Assembly: GCF_000426525.1 (NCBI RefSeq)
Contig: NZ_AUFN01000011.1
Location: forward strand, 248,001-312,000
Source: Nocardioides alkalitolerans DSM 16699
GTDB lineage: Bacteria; Actinomycetota; Actinomycetes; Propionibacteriales; Nocardioidaceae
Reading direction: 5' to 3'
Length of the DNA stretch: 64,000 nt
Shown here: one piece after another, positions 16,615 through 25,290 of the stretch
Layout: each line of letters starts with the position of its first letter
Numbering within the stretch: position 1 is the stretch's first letter
Translations under genes and position numbers: made by a program
Notes under the pieces: generated by a model
Seen by the model: only the letters and a program-made list of their open reading frames with translations
Told to the model about the DNA's origin: nothing
Databases searched by the model: none

Positions 16615-17661
16615 TCAGCCGATGAGGTCGCGCAGCTCGGCGATGGTCGCGGCCGGGTCGTCGGAGGCGGGCATGACGTTGATGTCGGTGACGCCGGCCT
16701 CCTCGAAGGCGGCGAGCCGCTCCTTCACGTACGACGCGGGGCCGACGAGGTTCGACGCCTCGAGCCACTCGGTGGGCACCAGCGCCTCGGCCTCCTTCTT
16801 CTGGCCCGAGAGGTAGAGGTCCTGGATCTTCTCCGCCTCCTCCTCGTAGCCGTAGGAGCGCGCGACGTCGTTGTAGAAGTTCTTGCCCTTGGCGCCCATG
16901 CCGCCCACGTAGAGCGCGAACAGCGGGCGGGCGAAGTCGAGGAGCGCCTTGGTCTCGGGGCCCTCGCCGATGGCGAGCATGCCGCCGGCCATCACGTTCA
17001 GCGGGCCGAGCTCGGCCGGGCGGGCCGCGGTGCCCTTGGCGAGCGCGTCGCCCCAGACGAGGGACGACTTCTCCGGGTGGAACAGGTGGGGGATCCAGCC
17101 GTCGGCGTACTCGGCGGTCTGCTCCACGCTCTTCGGGCCGAGCGCGGCGATCCAGATCGGGATCGAGGAGCGCTCGGGCTTCGTCAGCAGCTTGAGCGGC
17201 TTGCCGAGGCCGGTGACGGCGCCGTGCTCCTTGTCGAGCGGCAGGTGGAACTCGCCGTCGTGCACCAGAGGCTCGCGCTGGAGGCCGCGGCGGATGATGT
17301 CGACGACCTCGCGGGTGCGGGCCAGGGGCTTCGCGTACGGCACGCCGTGGAAGCCCTCGATCACCTGCGGGCCCGAGGCGCCGAGACCGAGGATGGCGCG
17401 GCCACCGCTGACGTTGTCGAGGCCGGCCGCCGTCTGCAGCAGGGCACCGGGCGTGCGGGAGTAGACGTTGAGGATGGCGGAGCCGATCTTCACGTTCTCG
17501 GTCTTCGCGGCCAGGTAGCCCATCAGCGTGGGGGAGTCGAAGCCGTACGCCTCAGCCACCCACACCGAGTCGAGGCCCGCCTTCTCCAGGGCGAGCACCT
17601 GGTCGGCCGCGTCGCGGGGGTTGCCGGCGTACTGGAGCTGGGTGGCGATGCGCAGAGTCAT
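16615..17661 (-). CDS. LLM class (probably F420-dependent) oxidoreductase
   Basis: A 348-residue luciferase-like monooxygenase-fold protein, a TIM barrel that in actinobacteria usually binds F420 rather than FMN. Family features are the N-terminal RIATQLQYAGNPRDAADQVLALEKAGLDSVWVAEAYGFDSP, SAILNVYSRTPGALLQTA and ILGLGASGPQVIEGFHG. The length is normal. The substrate is unknown; relatives oxidise or reduce cofactors, lipids or xenobiotics. It starts with ATG at 17661. Upstream lies a short perfect inverted repeat (17672-17688) that may be an operator. It appears to be transcribed alone. Confidence 0.9.
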   Translation of the reverse strand: MTLRIATQLQYAGNPRDAADQVLALEKAGLDSVWVAEAYGFDSPTLMGYLAAKTENVKIGSAILNVYSRTPGALLQTAAGLDNVSGGRAILGLGASGPQVIEGFHGVPYAKPLARTREVVDIIRRGLQREPLVHDGEFHLPLDKEHGAVTGLGKPLKLLTKPERSSIPIWIAALGPKSVEQTAEYADGWIPHLFHPEKSSLVWGDALAKGTAARPAELGPLNVMAGGMLAIGEGPETKALLDFARPLFALYVGGMGAKGKNFYNDVARSYGYEEEAEKIQDLYLSGQKKEAEALVPTEWLEASNLVGPASYVKERLAAFEEAGVTDINVMPASDDPAATIAELRDLIG

Positions 17662-17671
17662 GGCGTCACGA

Positions 17672-17688
17672 TGACAGCAGAACTGTCA
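17672..17688. promoter_or_regulatory. Inverted repeat upstream of the LLM oxidoreductase gene
   Basis: TGACAG-CAGAA-CTGTCA is a 17-bp palindrome with 6-bp perfect arms, 10 bases upstream of the ATG at 17661 (minus strand). Size and location fit an operator for a dimeric repressor such as TetR or MarR. No regulator gene is adjacent. Confidence 0.4.
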
Positions 17689-17715
17689 CCGATCAATCCG
17701 GGTCCACCGCACGGG

Positions 17716-18528
17716 TCAGAAGCCGCCGAAGTCCCCGCCGCCGCCGAGGTCCCCGCCGCCGAAGAACCCGCCGTCGCCGCCACCGCCGTCGCCGCCTCCG
17801 CCGCCGTCCCAACCGCCACCACCGTCGCCGCCGAACCCGCCGTCGCCGCCGGTGTCGAAGGCCGAGCCGCTCGAGAGCATCGCGCCCAGGAAGAACGCGG
17901 GGAACAGGCCGTTCATCATGGCCATGCCGTAGTAGCCGTCGGCGTAGGGCCGGTAGGCGGCACCGCCGTCGTACCAGGGCACCATGCGGCCGTCCTTGCG
18001 CACGAGGCGCGTGTCGGGCTCGGCGCCCTGGGCGAGCCGCTCGGCGTCGGCGGCGCACAGGGGCACGTCGCGGGGGACGCCGCCCGGGGGCGCCCACTCG
18101 ACCTCGGTGGTCGACGGGCCGTGGGCCGGGTTGAAGAAGCAGGGCGCGAGGCGCTGGGGCAGGGGCTCGCCGGCCTGGCGGGCGAGCACGCACGCCTTGG
18201 CGTAGCGGCCATCCTCCAGCGCGGTGGTGACGCCCTTGACCTGCTCGGGCTCACGGACGTCGCGCAGCAGGTCCTTGGCGTTCTCGTAGGAGTCGAGGGC
18301 CCGCTGGTAGTCCTGCCGCATCGCCGGGTCGAGCTCGGTGGTGAGGGTGTCGATGTGCAGGTCCTGCAGCTCCTCGCCGAAGCGCGTGACGTCCTCGTCG
18401 GCCACCTTGGTGACCGCGCGGAGGCTCTCCTCGGCCTGCGCCAGCTGCTTGGCGCGGGACCGTTGCCACGCGACGACGCCGATCCCGGCGATCACGACCA
18501 GGGCCACCAGCACCACGACGAGCGTCAT
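17716..18528 (-). CDS. Membrane-anchored protein with a glycine-rich C-terminal tail, unknown function
   Basis: A 270-residue protein with one N-terminal transmembrane segment (about residues 2-23), a helical region rich in charged residues (25-100) and a central domain with two Cys-containing segments (KACVLARQAG and APCFFNPAHG). The C-terminal 60 residues are almost entirely Gly, Asp and Phe (GGDGG/GGGWDGGGGG repeats), like the tails of TPM/YgcG-type secreted proteins. I do not recognise a catalytic motif. The DNA encoding the tail is a run of degenerate ccgccg repeats. It is followed by the ABC exporter genes on the same strand. Confidence 0.75.
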   Translation of the reverse strand: MTLVVVLVALVVIAGIGVVAWQRSRAKQLAQAEESLRAVTKVADEDVTRFGEELQDLHIDTLTTELDPAMRQDYQRALDSYENAKDLLRDVREPEQVKGVTTALEDGRYAKACVLARQAGEPLPQRLAPCFFNPAHGPSTTEVEWAPPGGVPRDVPLCAADAERLAQGAEPDTRLVRKDGRMVPWYDGGAAYRPYADGYYGMAMMNGLFPAFFLGAMLSSGSAFDTGGDGGFGGDGGGGWDGGGGGDGGGGDGGFFGGGDLGGGGDFGGF

Positions 18529-18552
18529 GGTCCGACGGTACCCACCGGTCGG

Positions 18553-20325
18553 TCACGCCTCGCGCGGCTTCTCCACCTCGTGCTCGCCGTTCCACGACGC
18601 CCAGAGCGCGGCGTACGACCCACCCGCGGCGACCAGCTCGTCGTGCGTGCCGAACTCGGCGATCCGCCCGTCGGCCACCACGGCCACCCGGTCGGCGTCG
18701 TGCGCCGAGAACAGCCGGTGGGCGATGGCGACGACCGTGCGGCCCTCGAGCACGGCGGCCAGGGAGCGCTCCAGGTGGCGCGCCGCCCGCGGGTCGATGA
18801 GCGACGTGGCCTCGTCGAGCACCAGCGTGTGCGGGTCGGCCAGCACGAGCCGGGCCAGCGCGACCTGCTGGGCCTGCGGGGGCGTCAGCGCCCGTCCGCC
18901 GTTGCCGACCTCGGTGTCGAGGCCCTCGGGGAGCGCGTCGGCCCACTCGAGCGCGTCGACGGCGGAGAGCGCCGCACGGATGTCGGCCTCGGAGGCGCCG
19001 GGGCCGGCGGCGAGGGCGAGGTTCTCCCGCAGGGTGCCGGCGAAGACGTGGTGCTCCTGCGTCACGAGCGCGACGTGGCCGCGCAGGTCGTCGAGGGGCA
19101 GGTCGGTGAGGGCGACGCCGCCGACGGTGACGGAGCCGGCGGTCGGCGGGTGGATGCCCGCCAGCAGTCGGCCGAGCGTCGACTTGCCGGCGCCCGAGGG
19201 CCCGACCATGGCGATGCGTTCGCCGACGCCGATGTCGAGGCTGACCCCGTGCAGCACCTCGCGCCCCTCGACGTACGAGAAGCGCGCGTCCCGCACGTCG
19301 ACCTTCTCGCCGCGGGGCCGGGCGTCGGTGGCGACGCGGTCGTCGGGCACGTCGGCCACGCCGAGCAGCCGGGCCAGCGAGGCGGCGCCGACCTGCAGCT
19401 CGTCCATGATCGCGACGATCTGGTCGACCGGGCCGACGAGCATCTGCACGTAGAGAGTGGCCGTGGTGACCTCGCCGAGCGAGACGTGGCCGCCGACGTA
19501 GAGCCAGCCGCCCAGCAGGAGCGTGCCGACGACGGGCACGAGGTAGGCGATCTCCATGCTCGGGAAGAAGAGCGTGCGCAGCCGCAGGGTGTAGCGCTCG
19601 GCGCGGAACGACTCGGCGATGTCGTCGTCCAGGAGCCGCAGCCGGGCGCGTCCGATGCCGAGCGCGTCCGCCGTGCGGGCGCCCTCGACGCTCTCGGTGA
19701 GGGTGGTGTTGATCTGCGAGTAGGTGGCCGACTCCCACTGGTAGCCGTCGCGGGCCCGCGCCAGGTACCAGCGCAGCCCGATCACGAGCGGCGGCACGCC
19801 CAGCAGGCAGGGGAGCACGACCCACCAGCCGACGCTGATCGCGGCGGCGACCGTGAGCACGGCGGTGATGACGGCGATGACCCACTCGGGCACGGAGTAG
19901 CGCACCGACCAGCCGAGGCGGTCGACGTCGCGGCTCGTGCGGGTCATGAGGTCGCCGGAGCCGGCGTCCTCGACCGTGCTGATCGGCAGCGCGAGCGTGT
20001 GGTCGACGAAGTCCTCGCGCAGCTCGGCCAGCACCTGCTCGCCGAGCACCTGGCTCAGCAGGCGGGCGTAGCGCGTGAGCACGGCCTGGGCGACCACGAA
20101 CCCGGCGATGAGCAGCACGATCCGGTTGACGTGCTCGTTCGTCGTACCGGTCTCGACGGCCTCCACGAGGTCGCCGAGCAGGCGGGGCAGCGCGAGCGCC
20201 GCGACGGCCGCGACGACGTGCAGCGAGAGCGCCGCCGCGAGCAGGCGCGGGTGGCGACGGGCGAGGTCGACGGCGTAGCGGCGGACGGCGGGGCCGTCGG
20301 CGACGGGCAGGGCGCGGACGCTCAT
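18553..20325 (-). CDS. ABC exporter half-transporter with intact Walker motifs but degenerate signature
   Basis: A 590-residue half-transporter: transmembrane domain to about residue 320, then the nucleotide-binding domain. Walker A GPSGAGKST (near 373), Walker B TLVLDEATS and the His switch IAHRL are intact. The ABC signature is LTPPQAQQ instead of LSGGQ. It should pair with the partner encoded just upstream. In such a dimer its Walker site faces the partner's intact signature (one competent ATP site), and the other site is doubly degenerate. The ATG overlaps the stop of the partner (ATGA, 20322-20325). Substrate unknown; exporters of this heterodimeric class move lipids, peptides or drugs. 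Confidence 0.9.
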   Translation of the reverse strand: MSVRALPVADGPAVRRYAVDLARRHPRLLAAALSLHVVAAVAALALPRLLGDLVEAVETGTTNEHVNRIVLLIAGFVVAQAVLTRYARLLSQVLGEQVLAELREDFVDHTLALPISTVEDAGSGDLMTRTSRDVDRLGWSVRYSVPEWVIAVITAVLTVAAAISVGWWVVLPCLLGVPPLVIGLRWYLARARDGYQWESATYSQINTTLTESVEGARTADALGIGRARLRLLDDDIAESFRAERYTLRLRTLFFPSMEIAYLVPVVGTLLLGGWLYVGGHVSLGEVTTATLYVQMLVGPVDQIVAIMDELQVGAASLARLLGVADVPDDRVATDARPRGEKVDVRDARFSYVEGREVLHGVSLDIGVGERIAMVGPSGAGKSTLGRLLAGIHPPTAGSVTVGGVALTDLPLDDLRGHVALVTQEHHVFAGTLRENLALAAGPGASEADIRAALSAVDALEWADALPEGLDTEVGNGGRALTPPQAQQVALARLVLADPHTLVLDEATSLIDPRAARHLERSLAAVLEGRTVVAIAHRLFSAHDADRVAVVADGRIAEFGTHDELVAAGGSYAALWASWNGEHEVEKPREA

Positions 20326-22121
20326 CGCACGGTCTCCCTCGGTCGCGTCGGCCGGTCGGTCTCGTGGTCGTTCTGGTCGTCGTTCTGGTCGTCGGTCTCG
20401 TCGTCCGCGCCGCGGGTCACCACCGCGCGGTACGCCGGCACCTCGGTCAGCAGGTCGAGGTGCGGACCGTGGGCGACCACGCGGCCGTCGGGCGAGCAGA
20501 ACGCGACCTCGTCGACCGCGTCGAGCATGAGGGGGCTGCTGGTGACGACGACCGTCGTGAGCCCGTGCCGCAGCTCGGCGAGCCGGGTGGCGACGCGGGC
20601 CTCGGTGTGGGCGTCGACGGCGGAGGTCGGCTCCACGAGCACGAGGATCTCGGGCGCGCAGGTGAGCGCCCGGGTCAGCACGAGCCGCTGGCGCTGGCCG
20701 CCCGAGAAGCTGCGGCCGCGCTCGGTGACCACGTGGTCGAGACCCTCGGGCAGCGCGTCCACGACGTCCTCCGCCGAGGCGGTGCGCAGGGCCTCGGCGA
20801 GCACCGCGTCGCCCCGGCCGAGCGGGTCGAGCACGTCGCGCAGGCGGCCCGAGAACAGCGCCGCACCCGTGTCGGAGACGAGCACGTGCCGGCGTACGTC
20901 GGCGGGGTCGAGCGCGGTGAGCGGCACGGCGCCGTCGGCGTCGACGAGACGGACCGCGTCGTCGGGGTCGGCGGTGGTGAGGCCCAGGCGGTCGGCGAGG
21001 TGGGCCGTGACGTCCGGGTCCTCGCAGACGAGGGCGACGAGACGGCCGGCGGGCACGCGCAGCCCCGAGCGCAGGTCGACGAGGTCGGCGCCCGTGGGCG
21101 CGACGAGGGGCGTCGTGGGCGTCGCGGTGTCGGGCTCGAGCGCCAGCACGTGGCAGACGCGGGCGGCGGAGACGCGGGCCCGGATGACCTTGTTGGCGAA
21201 CTCGGTGGCCGTGCGCAGGGGGATCATCAGGAACGTCGCGTAGCCGTAGAACGCCACGAGCTCGCCGGCCGTGATGGTGCCCGCGACGGCGTACCGGGCG
21301 CCCACCCACACGACGAGCACGACGAAGACGCCGGGGAGCAGCACCTGGAGCGCGTCGAGCACCGACTGCAGCCGCGCGACGCGCACGCCGGCGCGGCGGG
21401 TCGTCTGCGACTGCCGGGCGTAGCGCTCCGAGAACACCTGCTCGCCGCCGACGCCGCGCAGCACGCGGAGGCCGGCCACGATGTCGCCGGCCGTGGTGGC
21501 GAGGTGGCTCATCAGCTCGCGCTGCATCGCGGAGCGGCGCTGGAGCGGCTTGAGCAGCGGGCCGACCGACAGCATCAGCAGCGGCACGCCGAGCAGCACC
21601 ATGAGGCCGAGCGGCACCGAGGTGGTGAGCAGGATGCCGCTGACGAGCACGAAGCTGACGACGGCGCCGGCGAACCGGGCGCTGACGTCCATCACGCCGC
21701 CGATGTGCTCGAGGTCGCTGGTGCCGATCGCGACGACCTCGCCCGTCGAGACCCGTCGCGGCAGGGTGCCGCCCAGGCGCTCGGTCTGGTGGCCGACGAG
21801 CTGCACCGTGCGGTAGGCCGCGGTGAGCCAGTTCGTGACGGCGAACCGGTGCCGCATGATGCCGCTCCCCGCCTGCAGGAGGCCGAGGGCGAGCATGACG
21901 GCGGCCCAGCCGAGCAGGGCGCCCCGGTCGCGCGCCGCGACGCCGTCGTCGATCGCCCGGCCGATGACGGCGGGCAGCACGGCCTGCGAGCCCATCCACA
22001 CGATGCCGAAGAGCGCGCCGCCGAGGAGGGTCACCTTCTGGCCCGCCGCCATCCACAGCAGCAGCCGACCGGGGGAGGAGTGGTCGGCGACGCCGGGGTG
22101 GTCGAGCGGGAGGGAGCGCAC
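20322..22121 (-). CDS. ABC exporter half-transporter with degenerate Walker A/B and intact signature
   Basis: A 599-residue half-transporter. The transmembrane part is normal (residues about 20-310). In the nucleotide-binding domain the Walker A segment reads ALVCEDPDVTAHL, with no GxGKS/T. Walker B is LVLVEPTS, with the Asp lost, and the switch His is absent (VTSSPLML). The signature FSGGQRQR is intact. It is therefore the non-catalytic partner that supplies the signature to the other subunit. The start is probably the GTG at 22121; the frame is open further upstream into the UvrA-like gene on the other strand, but that part lacks similarity. It is coupled by ATGA to the next subunit. Confidence 0.88.
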   Translation of the reverse strand: MRSLPLDHPGVADHSSPGRLLLWMAAGQKVTLLGGALFGIVWMGSQAVLPAVIGRAIDDGVAARDRGALLGWAAVMLALGLLQAGSGIMRHRFAVTNWLTAAYRTVQLVGHQTERLGGTLPRRVSTGEVVAIGTSDLEHIGGVMDVSARFAGAVVSFVLVSGILLTTSVPLGLMVLLGVPLLMLSVGPLLKPLQRRSAMQRELMSHLATTAGDIVAGLRVLRGVGGEQVFSERYARQSQTTRRAGVRVARLQSVLDALQVLLPGVFVVLVVWVGARYAVAGTITAGELVAFYGYATFLMIPLRTATEFANKVIRARVSAARVCHVLALEPDTATPTTPLVAPTGADLVDLRSGLRVPAGRLVALVCEDPDVTAHLADRLGLTTADPDDAVRLVDADGAVPLTALDPADVRRHVLVSDTGAALFSGRLRDVLDPLGRGDAVLAEALRTASAEDVVDALPEGLDHVVTERGRSFSGGQRQRLVLTRALTCAPEILVLVEPTSAVDAHTEARVATRLAELRHGLTTVVVTSSPLMLDAVDEVAFCSPDGRVVAHGPHLDLLTEVPAYRAVVTRGADDETDDQNDDQNDHETDRPTRPRETVR

Positions 22122-22211
22122 CGACTCACGGTAAAGACCTCGAGCGGGCTTCAGCCAATCCTTTTCGGGCGACGAATCGCCGACGGGCCCGATGAGTCCG
22201 TCGACCTGCGG

Positions 22212-22217
22212 CAGTCT
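22212..22217 (+). promoter_or_regulatory. -10-like box before the UvrA-like gene
   Basis: CAGTCT is followed by 7 bases and then the GTG at 22225, the same leaderless geometry as at several other genes here. The first base is C rather than T, so confidence is low. Confidence 0.35.
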
Positions 22218-22224
22218 GATCGCC

Positions 22225-24501
22225 GTGACCACCTCAGCCACCCCGTCGTACGCCAGCCACATCGAGGTCCGCGGCGCGCGGGAGAACAACCTGCGCGACG
22301 TCTCCGTCGACATCCCGAAGCGCCAGATCACCGTCTTCACGGGGGTCTCGGGCTCGGGCAAGTCGTCGCTCGTGTTCGGCACCATCGCGGCCGAGAGCCA
22401 GCGCCTGCTCAACGAGACGCACTCGACCTTCATCCAGGGCTTCCTGCCGAGCATCCCGCAGCCCGACGTCGACGAGCTGCGCCACCTGAGCGCCGCCATC
22501 GTCGTGGGCCAGGAGCGGATGGGCGGCAGCTCGCGCTCGACGGTCGGCACCGCCACCGACACCCAGGCGCTGCTGCGGATGCTCTTCGGCAAGGTCGGGG
22601 AGCCGGCGATCGCCCACCCGGCGCAGCTGTCGTTCACCCACCCCGAGGGCATGTGCCCGCGGTGCGAGGGGTCCGGCCGCGTCGACGACATCGACCTCGA
22701 CCTGCTGGTGGACTGGGACAAGTCGCTGGCCGAGGGGCCGATCGACCTGCCCGACTTCGCCCCGGGCAAGTGGTACCTCCAGATCTTCATCGACTCCGGC
22801 TTCTTCGACGCCGACAAGCCGCTGCGCGAGTACGACGCGGCCGAGCGCGAGCGCTTCCTGCGCGGCGAGCCGGTGAAGGTGCGCACGGCGAACATGAACC
22901 TCACCTACGAGGGACTCGTCGAGCGGTTCAAGCGCAGCTACCTCAGCAAGGACTACGACGCCCTGCAGCCGCACGTACGGCGGATCGTCGACCGGTTCGT
23001 CACCTCCCAGCCGTGCCCCGACTGCGGCGGCAGCCGCTACGCGCCCGCCGTGCTGGGCTGCCGGATCACGGCCGACGGGCGGTCGCTGAACATCGCCGAG
23101 GCCGCGGCGCTGCAGGTCACCGACCTGGGCGTCTTCCTCCGCGCGATCACCACCCCCGAGGTCGCACCCCTCGTGCACGCGCTGGCCGAGCGTCTCGACG
23201 CCCTGGCGTTCATCGGCCTCGGCTACCTCTCGCTCGACCGCTCCAGCCCGAGCCTCTCGGGCGGCGAGGCGCAGCGCGTGAAGATGGTGCGCCACCTCGG
23301 CTCCGCCCTCACCGACCTCACCTACGTCTTCGACGAGCCGTCGGTCGGGCTCCACCCGCACGACCTGGGCCCCCTGACGGTGCTGCTGCAGCGCCTGCGC
23401 GACAAGGGCAACACCGTGCTCGTCGTCGAGCACAAGCCGCAGCTCATGGCGATCGCCGACCACGTCGTCGACATGGGCCCGGGCGCGGGGGCCGCCGGTG
23501 GCACGGTGGTCTTCGAGGGCTCGTACGACGCGCTGCGCGGCGCCGACACCCGGACCGGGCGCCACCTGGACCTGCAGCCGCCGCTGCGCACGTCGTACCG
23601 CACGCCGACCGGCGCCATCGAGGTGCGCGGCGCGAGCGCGCACAACCTGCGCGACGTCTCGGTCGACGTGCCGACGGGGGTGCTGACGGTCGTCACGGGG
23701 GTCGCGGGGTCGGGCAAGTCCACCCTGGTGCACACCGCGCTGCGGCGCGCCTGCCCGGACGCCGTCGTGGTCGACCAGGCGATCGCCCGCGGGTCGCGGC
23801 GCTCGAGCGTGGCGACCTACACCGGGGTGATGGACGAGGTGCGCAAGGTCTTCGCGAAGGCCAACGGGGTGAAGCCGGCCCTGTTCAGCGCGAACTCCGA
23901 GGGCGCCTGCCCGGAGTGCAAGGGCCTCGGCCTGATCTACTCCGAGCTGGCCTTCCTCGACACGGTCGCCACGACCTGCGAGGAGTGCGGCGGCAGCCGC
24001 TACACGCCCGCCGTGCTCGCCCACACGCTGCGCGGGCTGAACGTGGCCGAGGTGCTCGGGCTCTCGGCCGAGGCGGCCTGCGAGTTCTTCACCGAGAAGG
24101 CGGTGCTGAAGGTGGTGACGTCGATGGTCGACGTCGGCCTCGGCTACCTGACGCTCGGGCAGACCCTGACCACCCTCTCGGGCGGCGAGCGACAGCGGCT
24201 GAAGCTCGCGATGGAGCTCGGCACGAAGGGCGCGGTCTACCTGCTCGACGAGCCGACCACCGGGCTCCACCTCGGTGACATCGCCACCCTGATGGGGCTG
24301 CTCGACCGGCTCGTCGACGGCGGCAGCACGGTGGTCGTCATCGAGCACCACCTCGACGTCGTCAGCCAGGCGGACTGGGTGATCGACATGGGGCCGGGCG
24401 CCGGCCACGACGGCGGCACGGTGGTCTTCGAGGGCACGCCCGCCGACCTCGCCCGGGCCGGCACGCTCACCGGCGACTGCCTCGCCGCGCACGTCGGCTG
24501 A
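22225..24501 (+). CDS. Short UvrA-like ABC ATPase (UvrA2/DrrC type)
   Basis: A 758-residue relative of excinuclease subunit UvrA, shorter than true UvrA (about 950). It has two ATPase modules: Walker A GVSGSGKSSL near residue 40 with signature LSGGEAQRVK, and GVAGSGKSTL near 494 with LSGGERQRLK. Zinc modules CPRCEGSGRV, CPDCGGSRY, CPECKGLGLI and CEECGGSRY are present. Loss of the UvrB-binding insertion marks the UvrA2/DrrC group, linked to resistance to DNA-binding drugs rather than general excision repair. The GTG at 22225 is supported by a -10-like box. It is divergent from the heterodimeric ABC exporter, which would fit a shared drug or toxin response, but this is inference. Confidence 0.88.
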   Translation: MTTSATPSYASHIEVRGARENNLRDVSVDIPKRQITVFTGVSGSGKSSLVFGTIAAESQRLLNETHSTFIQGFLPSIPQPDVDELRHLSAAIVVGQERMGGSSRSTVGTATDTQALLRMLFGKVGEPAIAHPAQLSFTHPEGMCPRCEGSGRVDDIDLDLLVDWDKSLAEGPIDLPDFAPGKWYLQIFIDSGFFDADKPLREYDAAERERFLRGEPVKVRTANMNLTYEGLVERFKRSYLSKDYDALQPHVRRIVDRFVTSQPCPDCGGSRYAPAVLGCRITADGRSLNIAEAAALQVTDLGVFLRAITTPEVAPLVHALAERLDALAFIGLGYLSLDRSSPSLSGGEAQRVKMVRHLGSALTDLTYVFDEPSVGLHPHDLGPLTVLLQRLRDKGNTVLVVEHKPQLMAIADHVVDMGPGAGAAGGTVVFEGSYDALRGADTRTGRHLDLQPPLRTSYRTPTGAIEVRGASAHNLRDVSVDVPTGVLTVVTGVAGSGKSTLVHTALRRACPDAVVVDQAIARGSRRSSVATYTGVMDEVRKVFAKANGVKPALFSANSEGACPECKGLGLIYSELAFLDTVATTCEECGGSRYTPAVLAHTLRGLNVAEVLGLSAEAACEFFTEKAVLKVVTSMVDVGLGYLTLGQTLTTLSGGERQRLKLAMELGTKGAVYLLDEPTTGLHLGDIATLMGLLDRLVDGGSTVVVIEHHLDVVSQADWVIDMGPGAGHDGGTVVFEGTPADLARAGTLTGDCLAAHVG

Positions 24502-24531
24502 CCCACCGGGGAGGGGTGGGGGCCCGGCCCC

Positions 24532-24537
24532 TATCGT
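24532..24537 (+). promoter_or_regulatory. -10 box of a leaderless promoter (zinc finger/winged helix gene)
   Basis: TATCGT is followed by 7 bases and the GTG at 24545. It overlaps an earlier in-frame GTG (24536), which could therefore not be on the transcript; this decides the start. Confidence 0.55.
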
Positions 24538-24544
24538 GGAGCCC

Positions 24545-25207
24545 GTGAGCGCGGACGCCTGGTGCGAACTCTGTGAACTGCCCCTCCTGACGTGTCCCCA
24601 CGGGGCACCGCCGCCGCCACCGTCCCCACCGCCGGCCCCCAAGCCGCCGCGGGCCTCGCGCGCCTCGACCCCCCGCACCCCGGCCCCCCGCCGCGTGCCC
24701 GGCACCCGGGCCCCGGCGATCGCGGAGCCCGAGGCGGTGCCCGCCCCGGTGCGCCGTACGCCCCGCACCCTCCCCGGCCGCACCGCCCAGTCGGCGTTCC
24801 GGCCGTACGTGCTCGCGGTCCTCGCCGACCACGCCGGCCGCCTCGAGCGCGAGCTGGTGCTCGACGAGCTCTCCACCCGGATGGCCGACGTGCTCCAGCG
24901 CGACGACCTCGCCGTCGGCCCCAGCGGCGAGGTCCGCTGGCGCACCGTGGTGCTCAAGGAGCGCCGAGCCATGGCCGACGACGGCCTGATCACCTCCGGC
25001 GGCCTGGGGCTGTGGGAGCTGACGACGACCGGGTACGACGCCCTCGAGGCCATTCGCGAGGCGCTCGCCGCCGCCGAGGCCGCCGAAGCGGGTGAGCCGG
25101 CTGGGTCGGCAGAGTCGGCGGAGTCGGCGGAGTCGGCGGAGTCGGCGGAGGTCGAGTCGGTCGGGTCGGTCGGGTCGGAGCGGTCGTCGGAGCCGAACCA
25201 GGCCTGA
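24545..25207 (+). CDS. Protein with N-terminal Cys/His cluster and winged-helix domain, unknown function
   Basis: A 220-residue protein in four parts. First, CELCELPLLTCPHG (about residues 6-19) looks like a small zinc-binding site. Second, there is a Pro/Ala/Arg-rich linker. Third, a region of about 90 residues (QSAFRPYVLAVLADHAGRLERE to TTTGYDALEAI) resembles the winged helix found at the N-terminus of Mrr-like proteins and in other DNA-binding proteins. Fourth, an acidic tail of SAE repeats is encoded by near-perfect 9-bp repeats (about 25103-25150). DNA binding is plausible, but no nuclease motif is visible. It is a single gene following uvrA-like with a 43-bp gap and its own leaderless promoter. 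Confidence 0.7.
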   Translation: MSADAWCELCELPLLTCPHGAPPPPPSPPPAPKPPRASRASTPRTPAPRRVPGTRAPAIAEPEAVPAPVRRTPRTLPGRTAQSAFRPYVLAVLADHAGRLERELVLDELSTRMADVLQRDDLAVGPSGEVRWRTVVLKERRAMADDGLITSGGLGLWELTTTGYDALEAIREALAAAEAAEAGEPAGSAESAESAESAESAEVESVGSVGSERSSEPNQA

Positions 25208-25218
25208 GAGGGCCGGCC

Positions 25219-25270
25219 CGAGCTGTCGGGTCTGCACGCCCTGGACGTGCCGAGTTGTCGCGTCTGCACG
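25219..25270. repeat. Short direct repeat in an intergenic region
   Basis: CGAGCTGTCGGGTCTGCACG (25219-25238) recurs as CGAGTTGTCGCGTCTGCACG (25251-25270), 18 of 20 identical with a 32-bp period. It lies upstream of the palindromic element and ribA. Function unknown. Confidence 0.6.
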
Positions 25271-25290
25271 GTGACGCCGCTCGGGTCGGG

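Noticed and set aside
16465..21243. Very long plus-strand open frame (about 1,590 codons)
   Set aside because: It is antisense to the LLM, membrane protein and ABC exporter genes, which have clear family motifs. High GC content removes stop codons from the opposite strand; the translation is low-complexity Gly/Arg/Glu/Val without domains.
20364..24278. Plus-strand open frame of about 1,300 codons crossing the ABC exporter and UvrA-like genes
   Set aside because: It reads antisense to the exporter and out of frame in the UvrA-like gene; no recognisable motif.
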